Shown here piece after piece: positions 1-10,811 of a DNA stretch of 64,000 nt. The notes under the pieces are model-generated. The model was given only the letters and a program-made list of their open reading frames with translations, did not search any database and was not told the origin of the DNA. The translations under genes were made by a program, and so were the position numbers. The number at the start of each line of letters is the position of its first letter. The stretch's first letter is position 1. Source of the stretch: Dimargaris cristalligena (lineage: Eukaryota > Kickxellomycota > Dimargaritomycetes > Dimargaritales > Dimargaritaceae); assembly GCA_027576995.1 (NCBI GenBank), contig JANBQC010000017.1, forward strand, positions 62,001 to 126,000, written 5' to 3'.

Positions 1-833
1 CGGTCCTCGACCACCCTGGTTTTGGCCAGTAGGTCGTAGAGATCCATCTCAGCGATAAACCAGTCGTCCTTAAGGCCCACCGCCTTGGCTTCGATTTGTT
101 CAAACTCCCGCTCCAAATTCGCGGAGTGCCACAGGCGGCGGGGTACCGCGACCAAACCACAGCCCATGAATATAATAATGAGCAGCAGCCCCCACGAATT
201 AGCCGCAGCCATGACGAACGCCATGAGGGCCTTGCCGTCCGTGATTCCCTTGACGAAGATGAAATAACCGAGAAACCCCAACGCGGCTAACCCCGCGAAA
301 CTATAGTAAAGCAAATTGGCCCGCAGAGCCGACCGCACCCGGTCGCGGACCCGAAAGGCCCCCGAATCGACGAATGAAATCAAAAAGGGGAGCGACAGCC
401 AGGTCAGGGAGAAGGAGGTCCAGTACACCACCCGCCATATAATAAACTGGGCCCGCTCGTCCAAATACATGAGGGGGGCTCCGCCTCCTAACCCGGTCGC
501 CCGACACGTTTCCGACTGTTGGCAGCGGCGGTACAGGGTGGAACTCAAGTCCAGCGGTAGCAGGAACATGATGGTGAAGGGTAGGTACCAGCTTAGCGTG
601 GCGATGCCTTGGACATACCAACGGGTCTTACGACGGTCGCCAAAGTAATTGATTAGTATGGTAACGAGCCCAAAGGTGGCCACGAAACATAGTATAACGG
701 GGACTACGGAGAAGACGCTGGGGGGTGGAATCGCCGGAGGGGTTGGTACCGGAGTTGGTGTTGGCGTGGACGACGCTATTGGTGATGAGCTAGCGGGCAA
801 TGGGGATTGCGTAGGGCTAGGAAACGAGTCCAT
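1..833 (-). CDS. LMBD2-type LMBR1-family multipass membrane protein (N-terminal part, runs off the left edge)
   Basis: The reading frame is open from an ATG at 833 to the window edge, giving 277 codons with no stop, so only the N-terminal half is present. After a Ser/Pro/Thr-rich extracellular-type N-terminus (residues 1-39) five hydrophobic segments are visible: about 41-63, 77-95, 130-154, 173-193 and 203-229. The blocks WTSFSLTWLSLPFLISFVDSG and VAVPRRLW, followed by a charged region ending KDDWFIAEMDLYDL, match what is known of the LMBR1-like (LMBD2) family, whose members have about nine membrane spans and are linked to receptor or lipocalin-type roles at the plasma or internal membrane. 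The protein's function here is inferred from family only. No intron is needed in the visible part. It is the last of three minus-strand genes (PGM2-like, MADS, LMBD2) and its promoter must lie in the 797-bp gap before the MADS gene. Confidence 0.85.
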   Translation of the reverse strand, partial: MDSFPSPTQSPLPASSSPIASSTPTPTPVPTPPAIPPPSVFSVVPVILCFVATFGLVTILINYFGDRRKTRWYVQGIATLSWYLPFTIMFLLPLDLSSTLYRRCQQSETCRATGLGGGAPLMYLDERAQFIIWRVVYWTSFSLTWLSLPFLISFVDSGAFRVRDRVRSALRANLLYYSFAGLAALGFLGYFIFVKGITDGKALMAFVMAAANSWGLLLIIIFMGCGLVAVPRRLWHSANLEREFEQIEAKAVGLKDDWFIAEMDLYDLLAKTRVVED

Positions 834-1630
834 TGTAGATAAATAAAAGGCACTATACTATAATACTAAAACGAAAAAATACATTGATGTACGAAAGGTC
901 TCTCTGGTCAAAGGAGAGACTCTAACGATAAAAAGGGGGAATGCCATGGCCTCTCGAATAGTCTATTCGGGAATGACATCAGTGGTGAACCTGGAAAGCA
1001 AAGAGGGGGGCTCCACACCTCGGATTGATGTACGTCCAAGCAAAGCCTAGCCCTCACAAGAAGGAAAGCCACAGTATGCTGGGCAAAACCGCCCCGCCCC
1101 GCCTTGGCCCAGGTACTGGTCGGCTGGTTTTGCTTTGCAGAGGATATCCGTAGGTTAGGTTAAACGTGCCTCATCATGTAACCACGGATGACCACGTTGT
1201 GGTTAGTGCGCCATGGGCCCCAGCCCCTCGTTGGTACATATACATTCCGTTTGAAGACTCCTTATAACGCCTGGTTACAGTATAGTTGATTTGGACAATA
1301 GCTTTACCTTACATCTTGCTGATACATCCAGCTAACCCACCATTTAGTGGCAACGGTAGCTCAACCCTTCGGTACCCCAATTCCCGAAATACTCCGACAC
1401 CGTCTATTAATGTAAGGGCATCTTCGTCATTCGCAGTTCAATAGTATAAAGTATATTTAGTGGATTATCAAGTCAATCTAAGAAATAGTAATGCAAGGCT
1501 AATATGATCGTCCTATTGATACACGGTAAACTGTTTTTTTAAAAAGACTGGAAAAATATAGGGGTAAATGTACAAATAATTCCGTATGAATATCAAACTG
1601 GTGGGGCTAAAAAAACATCGCCAAAGCGAC
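834..1630. other. Intergenic gap between the MADS-box gene and the LMBD2-type gene
   Basis: No coding exon is recognised. The gap should hold the 3' end of the MADS-box transcript and the promoter and leader of the LMBD2-type gene, both on the minus strand. The part next to the MADS stop (about 1440-1600) is AT-rich with T and A runs, as expected of a polyadenylation zone. No clear repeat or RNA gene is seen. Confidence 0.5.
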
Positions 1631-3340
1631 TTATTCGGTGGGGACCGCAGTTGGACAACCCTCACTGAGCCAGGTCTGGAAATTGAGTCCCGCCAACTCG
1701 TCCATATGGAAAGACTCCATAGAGGGCGTCTGTCCCATCAACTCCATAATAGTTGCGGAATCCAGCCCTAGATTCGCAAATGAGCCCGGGATAGAACCGT
1801 CTACCTGTTCACATGGGCCGTTCGTATGGTGGGCTCCGTTTGAGTTTGGATTCGTATTCACGGAATTAATAGAGGAAACGGTGGACTGAACTGATGGGAC
1901 CGTCTCCCCCGCATTAGGTAGGGATGGTTGAAAGCCGTAGTACATATTCGGCAGACCCAAGGCATCGGTCGAGCCCTTACCCATTTGTGTTGGGGTGGCG
2001 ACATTATACGAGGTCGACCGGCGTAGGTTATCCACCGGGGGTCCGGAGCTGAACGTAGACATGTTGGACGCTGGCTTCGATCCTGCGTTCCGGTTCGACA
2101 GGGTATTAAAGAGGTTATGCGTAGCCAATTCATAACCCTCGGCCCCGGACTTTAGGTCAGGAAATGCCGCCTGGAAAGAAACGAGGTCAGTCGGGTCCAT
2201 CGGTGATGGGTAGTTATGGTGGATCCCCAACCCCATAGAAACCGGTGTTGGATAATGGGTCGGCGCACCGCCCCCCATTATGGTCTTACCGCCGCCTCCT
2301 TCCAGAGTCGCTTCTTTCCTTGAACTGCCGGGCGGGGTGGGGCCGGTGGAACAAAACGGTAACGGTGAGAATAGGGTGCTATTAGGGGAGGTGTACATGG
2401 ATGTCACGGGTACATCATGGTTCGTTGTCGACACGGGGGTGGCGGCGCTGGGGTTAGTAGAGTTGATCCCGACGTTGGGGGGTAAACTGTTGGTGCGGGT
2501 TAAGTTGCTGAACATCCCCCGGCGGACCTTCATTAGTCTCGTGCTAGCTGGTTGCGAGTCAGGAGTCAATAGCTCTGACATAGAGTCACTGGTGCCCTTG
2601 TCCCCATGGTTGGGTGGGGTATCCATTAGAGCGTGCGATAGGGTCCGCTTGTTGGTGTTGGGTCGGGTGGCCACAGGACGCTTGCTCTGAAAAGGGGCGA
2701 TGGGGACAAAGTGCGAACCCCCTCTGGGCATGGGGGGACGGGACATGGCCGAACTGCCGCCGGGGGTATTGCCACTGCCATGTGATTCCGTATGAGCCCC
2801 AGGGTGGTGGTGGTGGTGTTGCTGATGCTGATGATGAGGATGGTGCGGGTGGTGGCCCATCATGTTTAGGTCAGGGTCGTAGAATTTCTTGTCGCTTTTG
2901 ACGGCAATGTCCTCCGATCCAGCGCCGACGCTAACGACCTTGTATTCGTTGACAACTGCTACTCGCCGCCGATTGCTAAATGTGGCGACCGAATGGTTGG
3001 ACGGCGGCTGGGAAGCGGGTTGGGAATAGGATTGGCTGTTGGCGTCCTGGCCTGCCGAAACGGGTACGGCGGCGCCCGCCATCAGGTCCTTGCGGCGCTT
3101 TGATTCGTTGGTGGTGTATTGCTTAGTAAAGTACTTGACAATAAGCGAGTCGGTATTTTCCTCGGACGAATAGAGATGGCAGGCGTCTTTTTGGTCGAAA
3201 ATGAGCAGCGTCACTTTGACTCCGCAGAGAACGGCGATTTCGTGGGCCTTCTTGATTAAGCCCGCCCGACGGCGAGCGAACGTGACTGTCTTTTGACGAT
3301 CATTTTCGATTTTACGGATTTGAATCTTCTTGCGACCCAT
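1631..3340 (-). CDS. MEF2-type MADS-box transcription factor, 569 aa
   Basis: A single uninterrupted frame starts at the MADS domain itself (MGRKKIQIRKIENDRQKTV), as is usual for MEF2-type proteins, so the start is well supported. Residues 1-60 form the DNA-binding and dimerisation MADS box (VTFARRRAGLIKKAHEIAVL), and residues 61-85 look like the MEF2 extension, making it closer to fungal Rlm1/RlmA-like than to SRF/Mcm1-like proteins. Rlm1-type factors act downstream of the cell-wall-integrity MAP kinase; that role is inference here. The rest is low-complexity: a His-rich stretch at 163-180, then Ser/Thr/Pro/Asn-rich sequence with many SP/TP sites, as in MAPK-regulated activation domains. It ends with an acidic/hydrophobic C-terminus (MESFHMDELAGLNFQTWL) that could be an activation motif. 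No intron is present, unlike most neighbours. Confidence 0.93.
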   Translation of the reverse strand: MGRKKIQIRKIENDRQKTVTFARRRAGLIKKAHEIAVLCGVKVTLLIFDQKDACHLYSSEENTDSLIVKYFTKQYTTNESKRRKDLMAGAAVPVSAGQDANSQSYSQPASQPPSNHSVATFSNRRRVAVVNEYKVVSVGAGSEDIAVKSDKKFYDPDLNMMGHHPHHPHHQHQQHHHHHPGAHTESHGSGNTPGGSSAMSRPPMPRGGSHFVPIAPFQSKRPVATRPNTNKRTLSHALMDTPPNHGDKGTSDSMSELLTPDSQPASTRLMKVRRGMFSNLTRTNSLPPNVGINSTNPSAATPVSTTNHDVPVTSMYTSPNSTLFSPLPFCSTGPTPPGSSRKEATLEGGGGKTIMGGGAPTHYPTPVSMGLGIHHNYPSPMDPTDLVSFQAAFPDLKSGAEGYELATHNLFNTLSNRNAGSKPASNMSTFSSGPPVDNLRRSTSYNVATPTQMGKGSTDALGLPNMYYGFQPSLPNAGETVPSVQSTVSSINSVNTNPNSNGAHHTNGPCEQVDGSIPGSFANLGLDSATIMELMGQTPSMESFHMDELAGLNFQTWLSEGCPTAVPTE

Positions 3341-5652
3341 TGTGAATAGATCAATAAAAATGAATATATAATAATACCACTATTATAAAATAGTATAGGC
3401 GAAAGTTGTAATGGTCGTGGAACGAGGGTATGTATTAGGTATGGTACAATTCTTGTAATGGTGCTCTCGAGGTAGCGCTATATGATATAGATATGTAATG
3501 GGACGTGGTTCCTTGAAGTGATAAACTAGTAACCCAGATTGGGTATGTACAAGGGCCGAGTGTGAATATTTGAGGTATCTAGCTAAACTATTCCAGGAGG
3601 TACTAAAAGAGAATGCCTAAAAGTCGAGGTGGCGAAAGAAAATGCTGCCAACGAATGTTATTTTCCGGCCTTGAGGAGCGAGCGGGGAAGGATTTATACT
3701 CCCCAGCCATTTTGCAAGGAATAGACAGCCCTGCACATCGATGGCCGTCACGCGGGGTAATGGATATTGCAATATACAAATAAGGAATAGCTCAATAGCG
3801 TTTGGTTATTTAAATAAGTCCGAATGAATAAAGAGGCTATTTTTACCCCCAAAATCTTTAATATATTCCGACCCAGAGAATGGGATAAGGGGGAGTGAAA
3901 GGAAGCAACACGCTCCTGTTGATCACGATTGCTCCATCATTTCGCTTCCCTGAATACCCATCCCCTCGCCCGTGTGGGGATGAAGGAGCGGATGTAGGGG
4001 GTGGGGGAATTCGGACATCGCCGCGCCCATTGATACGGGCCAACGGCTGTATCCCGCTATAGGGCCCATTCCAAAAGGGTATTTCCGCCTACCTAATAGG
4101 GACATTGTAACCACTCCCCGTACGCTACCAAACAGTCTCCCCGCATACTTCATTACATGTTAGGCCCTAGTAATTGGCCCACACGGAGTTAATATTTTCC
4201 TAATCCTGAGGGTAAAGCCATGCCTGAGGCGGCGGGTCCCTGACCCCTACCCCGTTGCTCGTCAATTCAGGGATGGAAGGCTTCTGCTAACGTTTGATGC
4301 ACCTCATGCCTTTTGGCAGTGTCCATCACCGCCTGTTCTGGTTCCGGAGCACCTCAACCACCTTTTGGACACACATAGCTATTATTATTAAACGCACAAA
4401 TTGCTATGGTTTTATGCACTGATGACTTTTCTATGATCAGTTCCATTGCATTGACTGAAAAAATGAAGGAAACTGCCTAAAGAATATTATAGTGAATTTT
4501 GGGGAAATATAATTCGGCCTTGCCTGTCTCTACTTCAAGTGGTTTTGGTGAATTACCAAATTATCACTGTACTTGTCTAGGTCAAAGCATGCCAATGCCT
4601 TTTTTACATGAAAGGTTCTGATGATTAAGTATATCAAAGGTAGAGCACGGTAGTGCTAGGGGTAACCTTAATACTGGCATAAGCCGCCCTATAACTTTTT
4701 CCCAACGGTGCCGTAGAGGTACGTACCTCTTTACTCACTGAATTTTAACCTGTGGTGGCCACAGTCTTGTAGATTCACACCCCTCATTATTAACACGTTG
4801 ACGCGGGGATGGATCAAATGCTGGCTGATATAGTCTTCGGCTGGGCTCAATTATGGTTCTCTACCACTGCATTTGCTCCTACTCCGATAATTTGCCAACA
4901 ATATAATATTTTATAAAGTTGAATATTGTCTATTAAATTTGTTGAACCCCGGGGTATCTATTTTCTCAACCCAATACACACTCTATATAGTAGAGGTAGA
5001 TATAGTACACTATGATAGCAATGATAAGATTTGGCAGAGCCGACCCATTGCTGCAACTATTTTATCATCGCCTTTACCCTTGGGTTAATTCATGAAAATA
5101 CTAAGCATCTGAAATCCAGGCGCGCTGCTTTCCTAATCCGTTTGTAGTGGAGAGAATACCAAGAAGACCTGGTGCAGCGGCCCCTGAATCATGACAGCTC
5201 TCCGTGGTCCCAGCGGCGCTCAGTCCGACCAGGGGCCAAGTGTGCAGACCGTATTCACTTAGTATCCGACTGGAATGCTAACCAGTCCAACTAGCCGCTC
5301 CATTAATTAACAGCATCGCCGGTATTGCAGAAAAATAGTCTGACCATTTATCCGGAAAAATCACATTGCCATAGCGAGACTGATTTCAAAGCTATATAGA
5401 AAAGGGTGAGAGGAGATCATATAGTAAAAAGAATTTGACCCTACGGCGTCCTTGGTAATAGACCACCTAGTCGAAGAACATTGATGACAAATGATCAGTA
5501 GACAATTGAACCCACGGAGCACTTGCATGTTTATCTGTTTTTTGTTTTTGTTCAATAATAATAGTAATAATAATAAAACTCCCCGTTAAATGGACCTTAG
5601 AAGTGCTATTCATAAGGTGGTTGGGGTGGGTATATCCAGGTGAGATAGAGAT
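3341..5652. other. Intergenic region upstream of the MADS-box gene and downstream of the PGM2-like gene
   Basis: About 2.3 kb with no recognised gene. It contains the MADS-box promoter side (3341-3900) and the 3' side of the PGM2-like gene (5400-5652). A short ATG-initiated frame of 76 codons on the minus strand (4153-3923) has no recognisable domain. A small (TAA/ATA)-type run lies near 5555-5577. Confidence 0.5.
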
Positions 5653-8163
5653 TTAAGTGTCAAGACGCAATAGCTCAATGGGGATCAAACCTCTCATTTC
5701 ATCCACACAGGCTTGGACGGCGTCGCGGCTGGTGCCTGAACCTTCCAAGTAGTACTTGATCTTGGGTTCGGTGCCACTGTGATTATAGTTATCAAGTAAA
5801 GATAATATAGTTAAGTCCAAACGGTACTAGTTAGCAAGAAACCTAGATGTATTACTCAGACAGCGATTATGATGTCTACATGAATAAGTTGGCGTGCTCC
5901 ATTTAAAAACAATGAAATACTGATCAGGCACTTAGGACAGGGTGCGAATGTATTAAAAAGGGATTATAGCCGACATCATGCAATCTAGTTACCTTGTCCG
6001 TAGGGTTAGCGTGCACTGGTTATCGAACGTAAACGTGATCATTTCTGAACCAGCTGAGGTGGGAAGTTTGGGTGTGGTGTCCACTCCCTCCAAAGTAGTT
6101 AATAGATCAAGGTTAGGGCATTCGAACCCATATGTCAAATCCCGGATACCCACCACCCGGGCCAGGCCCAATTGTTTAGGGTACCGCAGGGCCGGCTCGC
6201 CTTCCCGAACCTGGAAATAAAAGCGATCGACGGACCGCTCGGTCTCGCCGAATCGGATAGCGGCAAAGGCCTTCTTGATCACCGCGGGGTTATGGCACAC
6301 GTAATAGCCATTGCCCGAAACGAAGTAGCCGTAGCGTTCGTAGAGCTGTTCCATGTGTTGCGAAATGGTAAGGTTTTGTTCGTGTAATTGACACGCCATT
6401 TCGGCCATCAGGGCCAGGGCGGTAACGCCATCCTTGTCCGGCACAACGCTCCCCATCATATAACCTAAAGGGAGGGATGTTCCCATGAGTGTATATTCCA
6501 CAATATTAAAGATAATTGATTAGTTCGATGGTCGGTCCCAAGCTGGGGGGTTAGAAATATATTTCCATCGACGAATATGTTCTGGCCCCTGTGGGGATAC
6601 CCAAACTAAATAAATAACTATTATTCTATGGCTTACCGAGAGCCTCTTCATAGGCGAAGATGGCGTTATAGCCCTCCTCGTCCAAAGCCAGAGCACGGTT
6701 ACCGAGCCATTTGAAGCCGGTAAGGGTGTCCTCGTAGTGGATGCCTTCTTTCCGGGCCAGAGCGGCCAGCATCTTCGACGACACAGTACTATTGAGTATA
6801 GCTAAAGGTTTCGATACTGGATTGGTGGCCTTGGTCTGGGTTACCACATAGTGGGCCAGCATAGTCCCAATTTGATCTCCGGTGAAGACAATCCACTCGC
6901 CATTGGGCTGGCACTCGGCCAGGGCGAACCGGTCGGCATCGGGATCATTGGCCAAGACCAGGCGGATCTGGTGGCTACTAGCGGTAGCCATGGCCAGATC
7001 CAGGGCCCCCTTCTCCTCGGGGTTCGGGAATTTGACGGTGGGGAAATCGGGGTCCGGGCTGGCCTGCTCAGGAACGGTGACGAAGGGCGGGAGATTAAAC
7101 GCGGCGAAGGCCTGTTCGGCATAGGGCGTACCCACCCCATGCATCGGGGTGTAGACGAAACGCAGGCTAGTGGTCGGATTGGCCTCCAGGTGGGACGCCA
7201 GAGTTGCCACCTGTTTGAAATAGGCCTCCGTCATGGATCGGCTGATCACCTGACACCGGGCGTGATGGATAATCTCGTCCCGACTGAGGCGGGGGCCCCA
7301 GGGGGCCTGGTTCGCCGCAATGGCCTGCGCGATGCCACTGTCGTGCGGGGGGATGATTTGGCTCACGTTGGCCCAGTACACCTTGTAGCCGTTGTCGGCC
7401 TTGGGGTTATGCGACGCGGTGATCATGACCCCGCAGGCGGCACCCAGCTGCTTAACGGCAAACGGGACCAACGGGGTGTGTACTAGGACTTCGTGGAAAT
7501 GCACGCGGAACCCTTGGCGGAGAAACGCGGTGGCCGTGCATTCGGCGAAGGCCCGGGAATGGTGACGATGGTCGTGGCCAATGACCACGCCACGCGCCAC
7601 GGCGTCCGGGACCGTAGCCTGGACGTATTGGCAAAGACCCTGGGAGGCCTGGGTCACTGTCAGCTCATTCATGCGGCTGAAGCCGGCTTCCATGCGGGCC
7701 CGGAGACCCGCTGTACCGAATTGGATGGGGTGGCGGAGACGGGCTTCGAGTTCGGACCAGTTGCCCTGGTCGACCAGGTCGGAGATTTCCTTGCGGGTGG
7801 CTACATTCTACGGAATCAGGGGGGGGTGGTTGTTATTGTCCGCCGGTGCAGTGGAATAGAGAGGGTCCACGAATATAGCAGAAATATAGATAAAGTAGCG
7901 TCAAAGGTGTGGTGGGGGGGAGTTAGCATGGGTAAGGCGTACGTTGCACGTAATAATTATAATGTGGCTTGGACGGTTCGGAGGGAGGGGTGGGATACAA
8001 TAAAAGGAATGCCCCCACACCCCCGACATAGGGGTAACGCCTCCGGGAGCTCATTCAGAGACCATGGGAGAGGTCTTCGGAAAAAAGTGGTGGCACATAC
8101 TTGGTCGAGAGCTAGCCAGCGCTCAGCGAGTGTCTGGATAGTGACTGAGTCGGTAAGAGCCAT
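5653..8163 (-). CDS. PGM2-type phosphoglucomutase / phosphopentomutase, 609 aa, four exons
   Basis: Exons (minus): 8163-8101, 7807-6637, 6464-5993, 5776-5653, totalling 610 codons including TAA; length matches the PGM2 family (about 610 aa). All donors are GTATGT/GTAAGC/GTAACT-like and the phases join cleanly. Family members interconvert glucose-1-P and glucose-6-P, and ribose-1-P and ribose-5-P, in the cytosol, linking nucleoside salvage to the pentose phosphate pathway. Visible motifs in order: FGTAGLRARMEAGF near the N-terminus (51-64), the phosphoserine loop TASHNP (residues 151-156, Ser153), the metal-binding loop DPDADR (309-314), the sugar-specificity loop YEEALG across the exon 2/3 junction, and the phosphate-binding TSGTEPKIKYY across the exon 3/4 junction. 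All catalytic elements are intact. The tiny first exon encodes only 21 residues. The next upstream gene (MFS) is divergent. Confidence 0.95.
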
Positions 8164-10811
8164 GTCGTGACGGTTACTTTGGGGAATGCGGTATTCAAGG
8201 AAAAGGGGGTATTGACTGAAATGGTAGGTGTGATTTCGTACAAGTTCTTGGGAAGGAAAAGGGAAAGGCTGGGCTGTGTCACCATTGCCAAGGTCAGTTA
8301 CCTTGGACCTGTTATGTTGGGGTTGGTCTAGAATGGCGAGACTCTTCCTCCCGTTGGTGACCACTAACCCAAGATAGAGAGCTGCTTGAGCCCTGCGTAA
8401 TACAATTAGAGCGCTATTTTTGGACCCTTTCAAATGATATCATCACCAGGGGGGAAATGACATCCCAGTGGCTGGTGGTGACTATGGGCAAATGTAAATT
8501 ATATATAATATCACTAACTAAATTGCCCCACCAACCCCAATGTCTATATATCAATACCCCCTACCTCATTAAATCTATACAAACGCTCTATTTATATATA
8601 TATATTACCCTGTCCATGATGGATGTATTAAACGGCCATCTAGTTCAACTGATAAGCAAAATACTGTGATTCAACTGCCAAGGTCTGCTTAACCCTGTTG
8701 CAAAAATAAAACACGAATGCTTCGAGGGTCAACCGTTTCTAAATTACACGGCATGTATGACATGCAGGGCCTCTTCTCTCAAATGACATTCGGTAACATT
8801 TACCCCTTTGTTTTTATCTCCTTTTGTATCGATTTATCCTCTCCTAGCTATACCGACGAACCGGTCCTAATAGCCGTAATATAGGCAATACCATGCACAT
8901 CCCAAAACGGTCAAATGCGATAATATATTATTCGACACTACATCAACGGTTAAAAACGGGTCCAAATAGCCACTCGGCCAACAGCCCGGGGCGAAGGGTT
9001 CCCCCAAACCGCCGAAAGACACCCCCCTGGGTCGGGTACGAATTGTGTGAGCGACTCTAATATTTCCACCTTGCGAACCTTCGGGGCACTAATACCGGTG
9101 CTTCCATTTAGAAATCGGAAGGGCCCACCGGTGTAGCACACCTGGGGGTTCCCAGGCCGATCCGCACTCTTGAAAGTATTATTAATGCCATTCAACTAAA
9201 ACCATTAAATAGGCAAAAGCGGTGCCGCTCTAAACGGTGGCAAATAGACGGTGGTCGGTCAATTGCTCATCTACTTTAGGTTACACTCATTTAGCCACTC
9301 AGCTATGGCCATGCTCATTACAGTCATGAAACCGTAGTGGTGGAAGCTGCAGCAGATATCTGGTACGGTTACCCTTAAGGCAGTAAGTAAAATCCGATTC
9401 GATCATCCATTGAAGAAAATGGAGCCACCTGGAAAATGAAACCGCGGGTCCATTTCGCTTTAACCGGGCTTCATTAATGACTAAAGCCGCCCGCAACCGC
9501 AGTCGATGACCACAGTCGTTACATTGAATATCCCCCACTTTTATCATGTATTCCCCTACCCACCACGCCGATCCCCTTCGTTTTATTTTGGGTTCCAAAG
9601 AATCGCCGTGGTGTAGTCAACCATGAGCTTTACCTGTTTATTGGTTAGCTAGTAATACTATCGAATGAAATCCCCGATATTTGCGGGACCGTATTTCCCT
9701 AATTTGGACGAGTACACTGCAACCCGCCAATCAACAACTGAACCAGCGTTCCTCCAACGTATCAAAGAAAGCCATAGCCGAGGCATTACTCACCTAGGGA
9801 AGCGAACATCCTATACAGTAACAATTTAAGTCACAGCGGCCCATGTTTATCCTCGACTCGAACCCCCTGGTTGAGGGAAATCTAGAAAGCCCCACTATCA
9901 ACATCCGAGTCCCGAATAAACCCAAAAGCGAAAAAACAACCTCATCGGGGGGGGGGGGGATAGCTTGCTAATGTTTTAAAATAGGTCTCAGCTGAGCCGG
10001 TCATTAACGAGGATATACTATGGAAAGACGGCTAAATACTGTGTAAAAAACCCCCGACGGAAGGGTGCCCCCTCCTTCCCCCCTGACTCATGCTGCATTG
10101 CATTTTCTCCCCAGTTCCACGCCTACGTCAACTTTCAGGCTGCTTTCCGTGCGACCTGTCATAGCCAAGTCACTAATGAAGGTTTCTTTTATCCCCGTTT
10201 GGTTAAACAGGCGTGGTGGTTTCACAGTAATTGGATCGCGACGAAATGTATAAATGAGTGTAATAGGCTTAGCTTATTGGACCAACCCCCGTACATTATT
10301 TTCCCTTTTTCTTTCCCCTTCGTTTTTATTTCAATATACACTAAATCCCCCGGACCCGCACATCTAAAGTGCCCTCGCCCGGAGTCTTATAAAATGGGAT
10401 GATCGTAAGGGGAACAAATGATTGTCGTAAAGACGAACTCCCATAAATAGTCGACCTAGCCCCGCATCGACTTAGTTCGAACTATCCAAAACATTGGTGA
10501 TTTTTTTATACATGTTATCTCAATAGATTATCGAGTTTCATCCCCAAATCGTCCTTATTCTGGAGTTGAGGATTCGCGACATATTAGCCTTCTCTCCTCT
10601 ACATTCGTGTGCCTTCCTTGCCTTATATTTACACGCGTTGGCTTCAACGAATTTTCATGTATTTTGCATTTCATCGTTAATAGAATTGACTCGCAGTCCC
10701 AGCCCCCCACATTGCAAAATCGATATAATTCCACGACTTTCAGCAACTCCGCATTCTTACTCGTTATCTTCGAGTCTACCGTATCATATTTAAATCATGG
10801 CCATTTTACGC
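8164..10811. other. Divergent intergenic region between the PGM2-like and MFS genes
   Basis: About 2.6 kb without a recognised gene; it must hold both promoters. It contains a run of 13 G at 9947-9959. The last 250 bases before the MFS start are pyrimidine-rich on the sense strand, as seen before several other genes in this window. Several frames of 60-100 codons occur but none shows a domain. Confidence 0.5.

Noticed and set aside
2280..2690. 136-codon plus-strand frame
   Set aside because: Antisense shadow of the MADS-box gene.
3923..4153. 76-codon minus-strand ATG frame, Gly/Met-rich
   Set aside because: Looks protein-like at first but no family is recognised and no splice or regulatory context supports it.
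6851..8170. Long plus-strand open frames of 211 and 225 codons
   Set aside because: They lie antisense to the PGM2-like exons and first intron, whose minus-strand protein carries every family motif; the plus frames have no domain.
9299..9598. 99-codon minus-strand frame with one CxxC pair
   Set aside because: Begins at a TTG, has a single Cys pair only, and nothing else resembles a zinc-finger or transposase protein.
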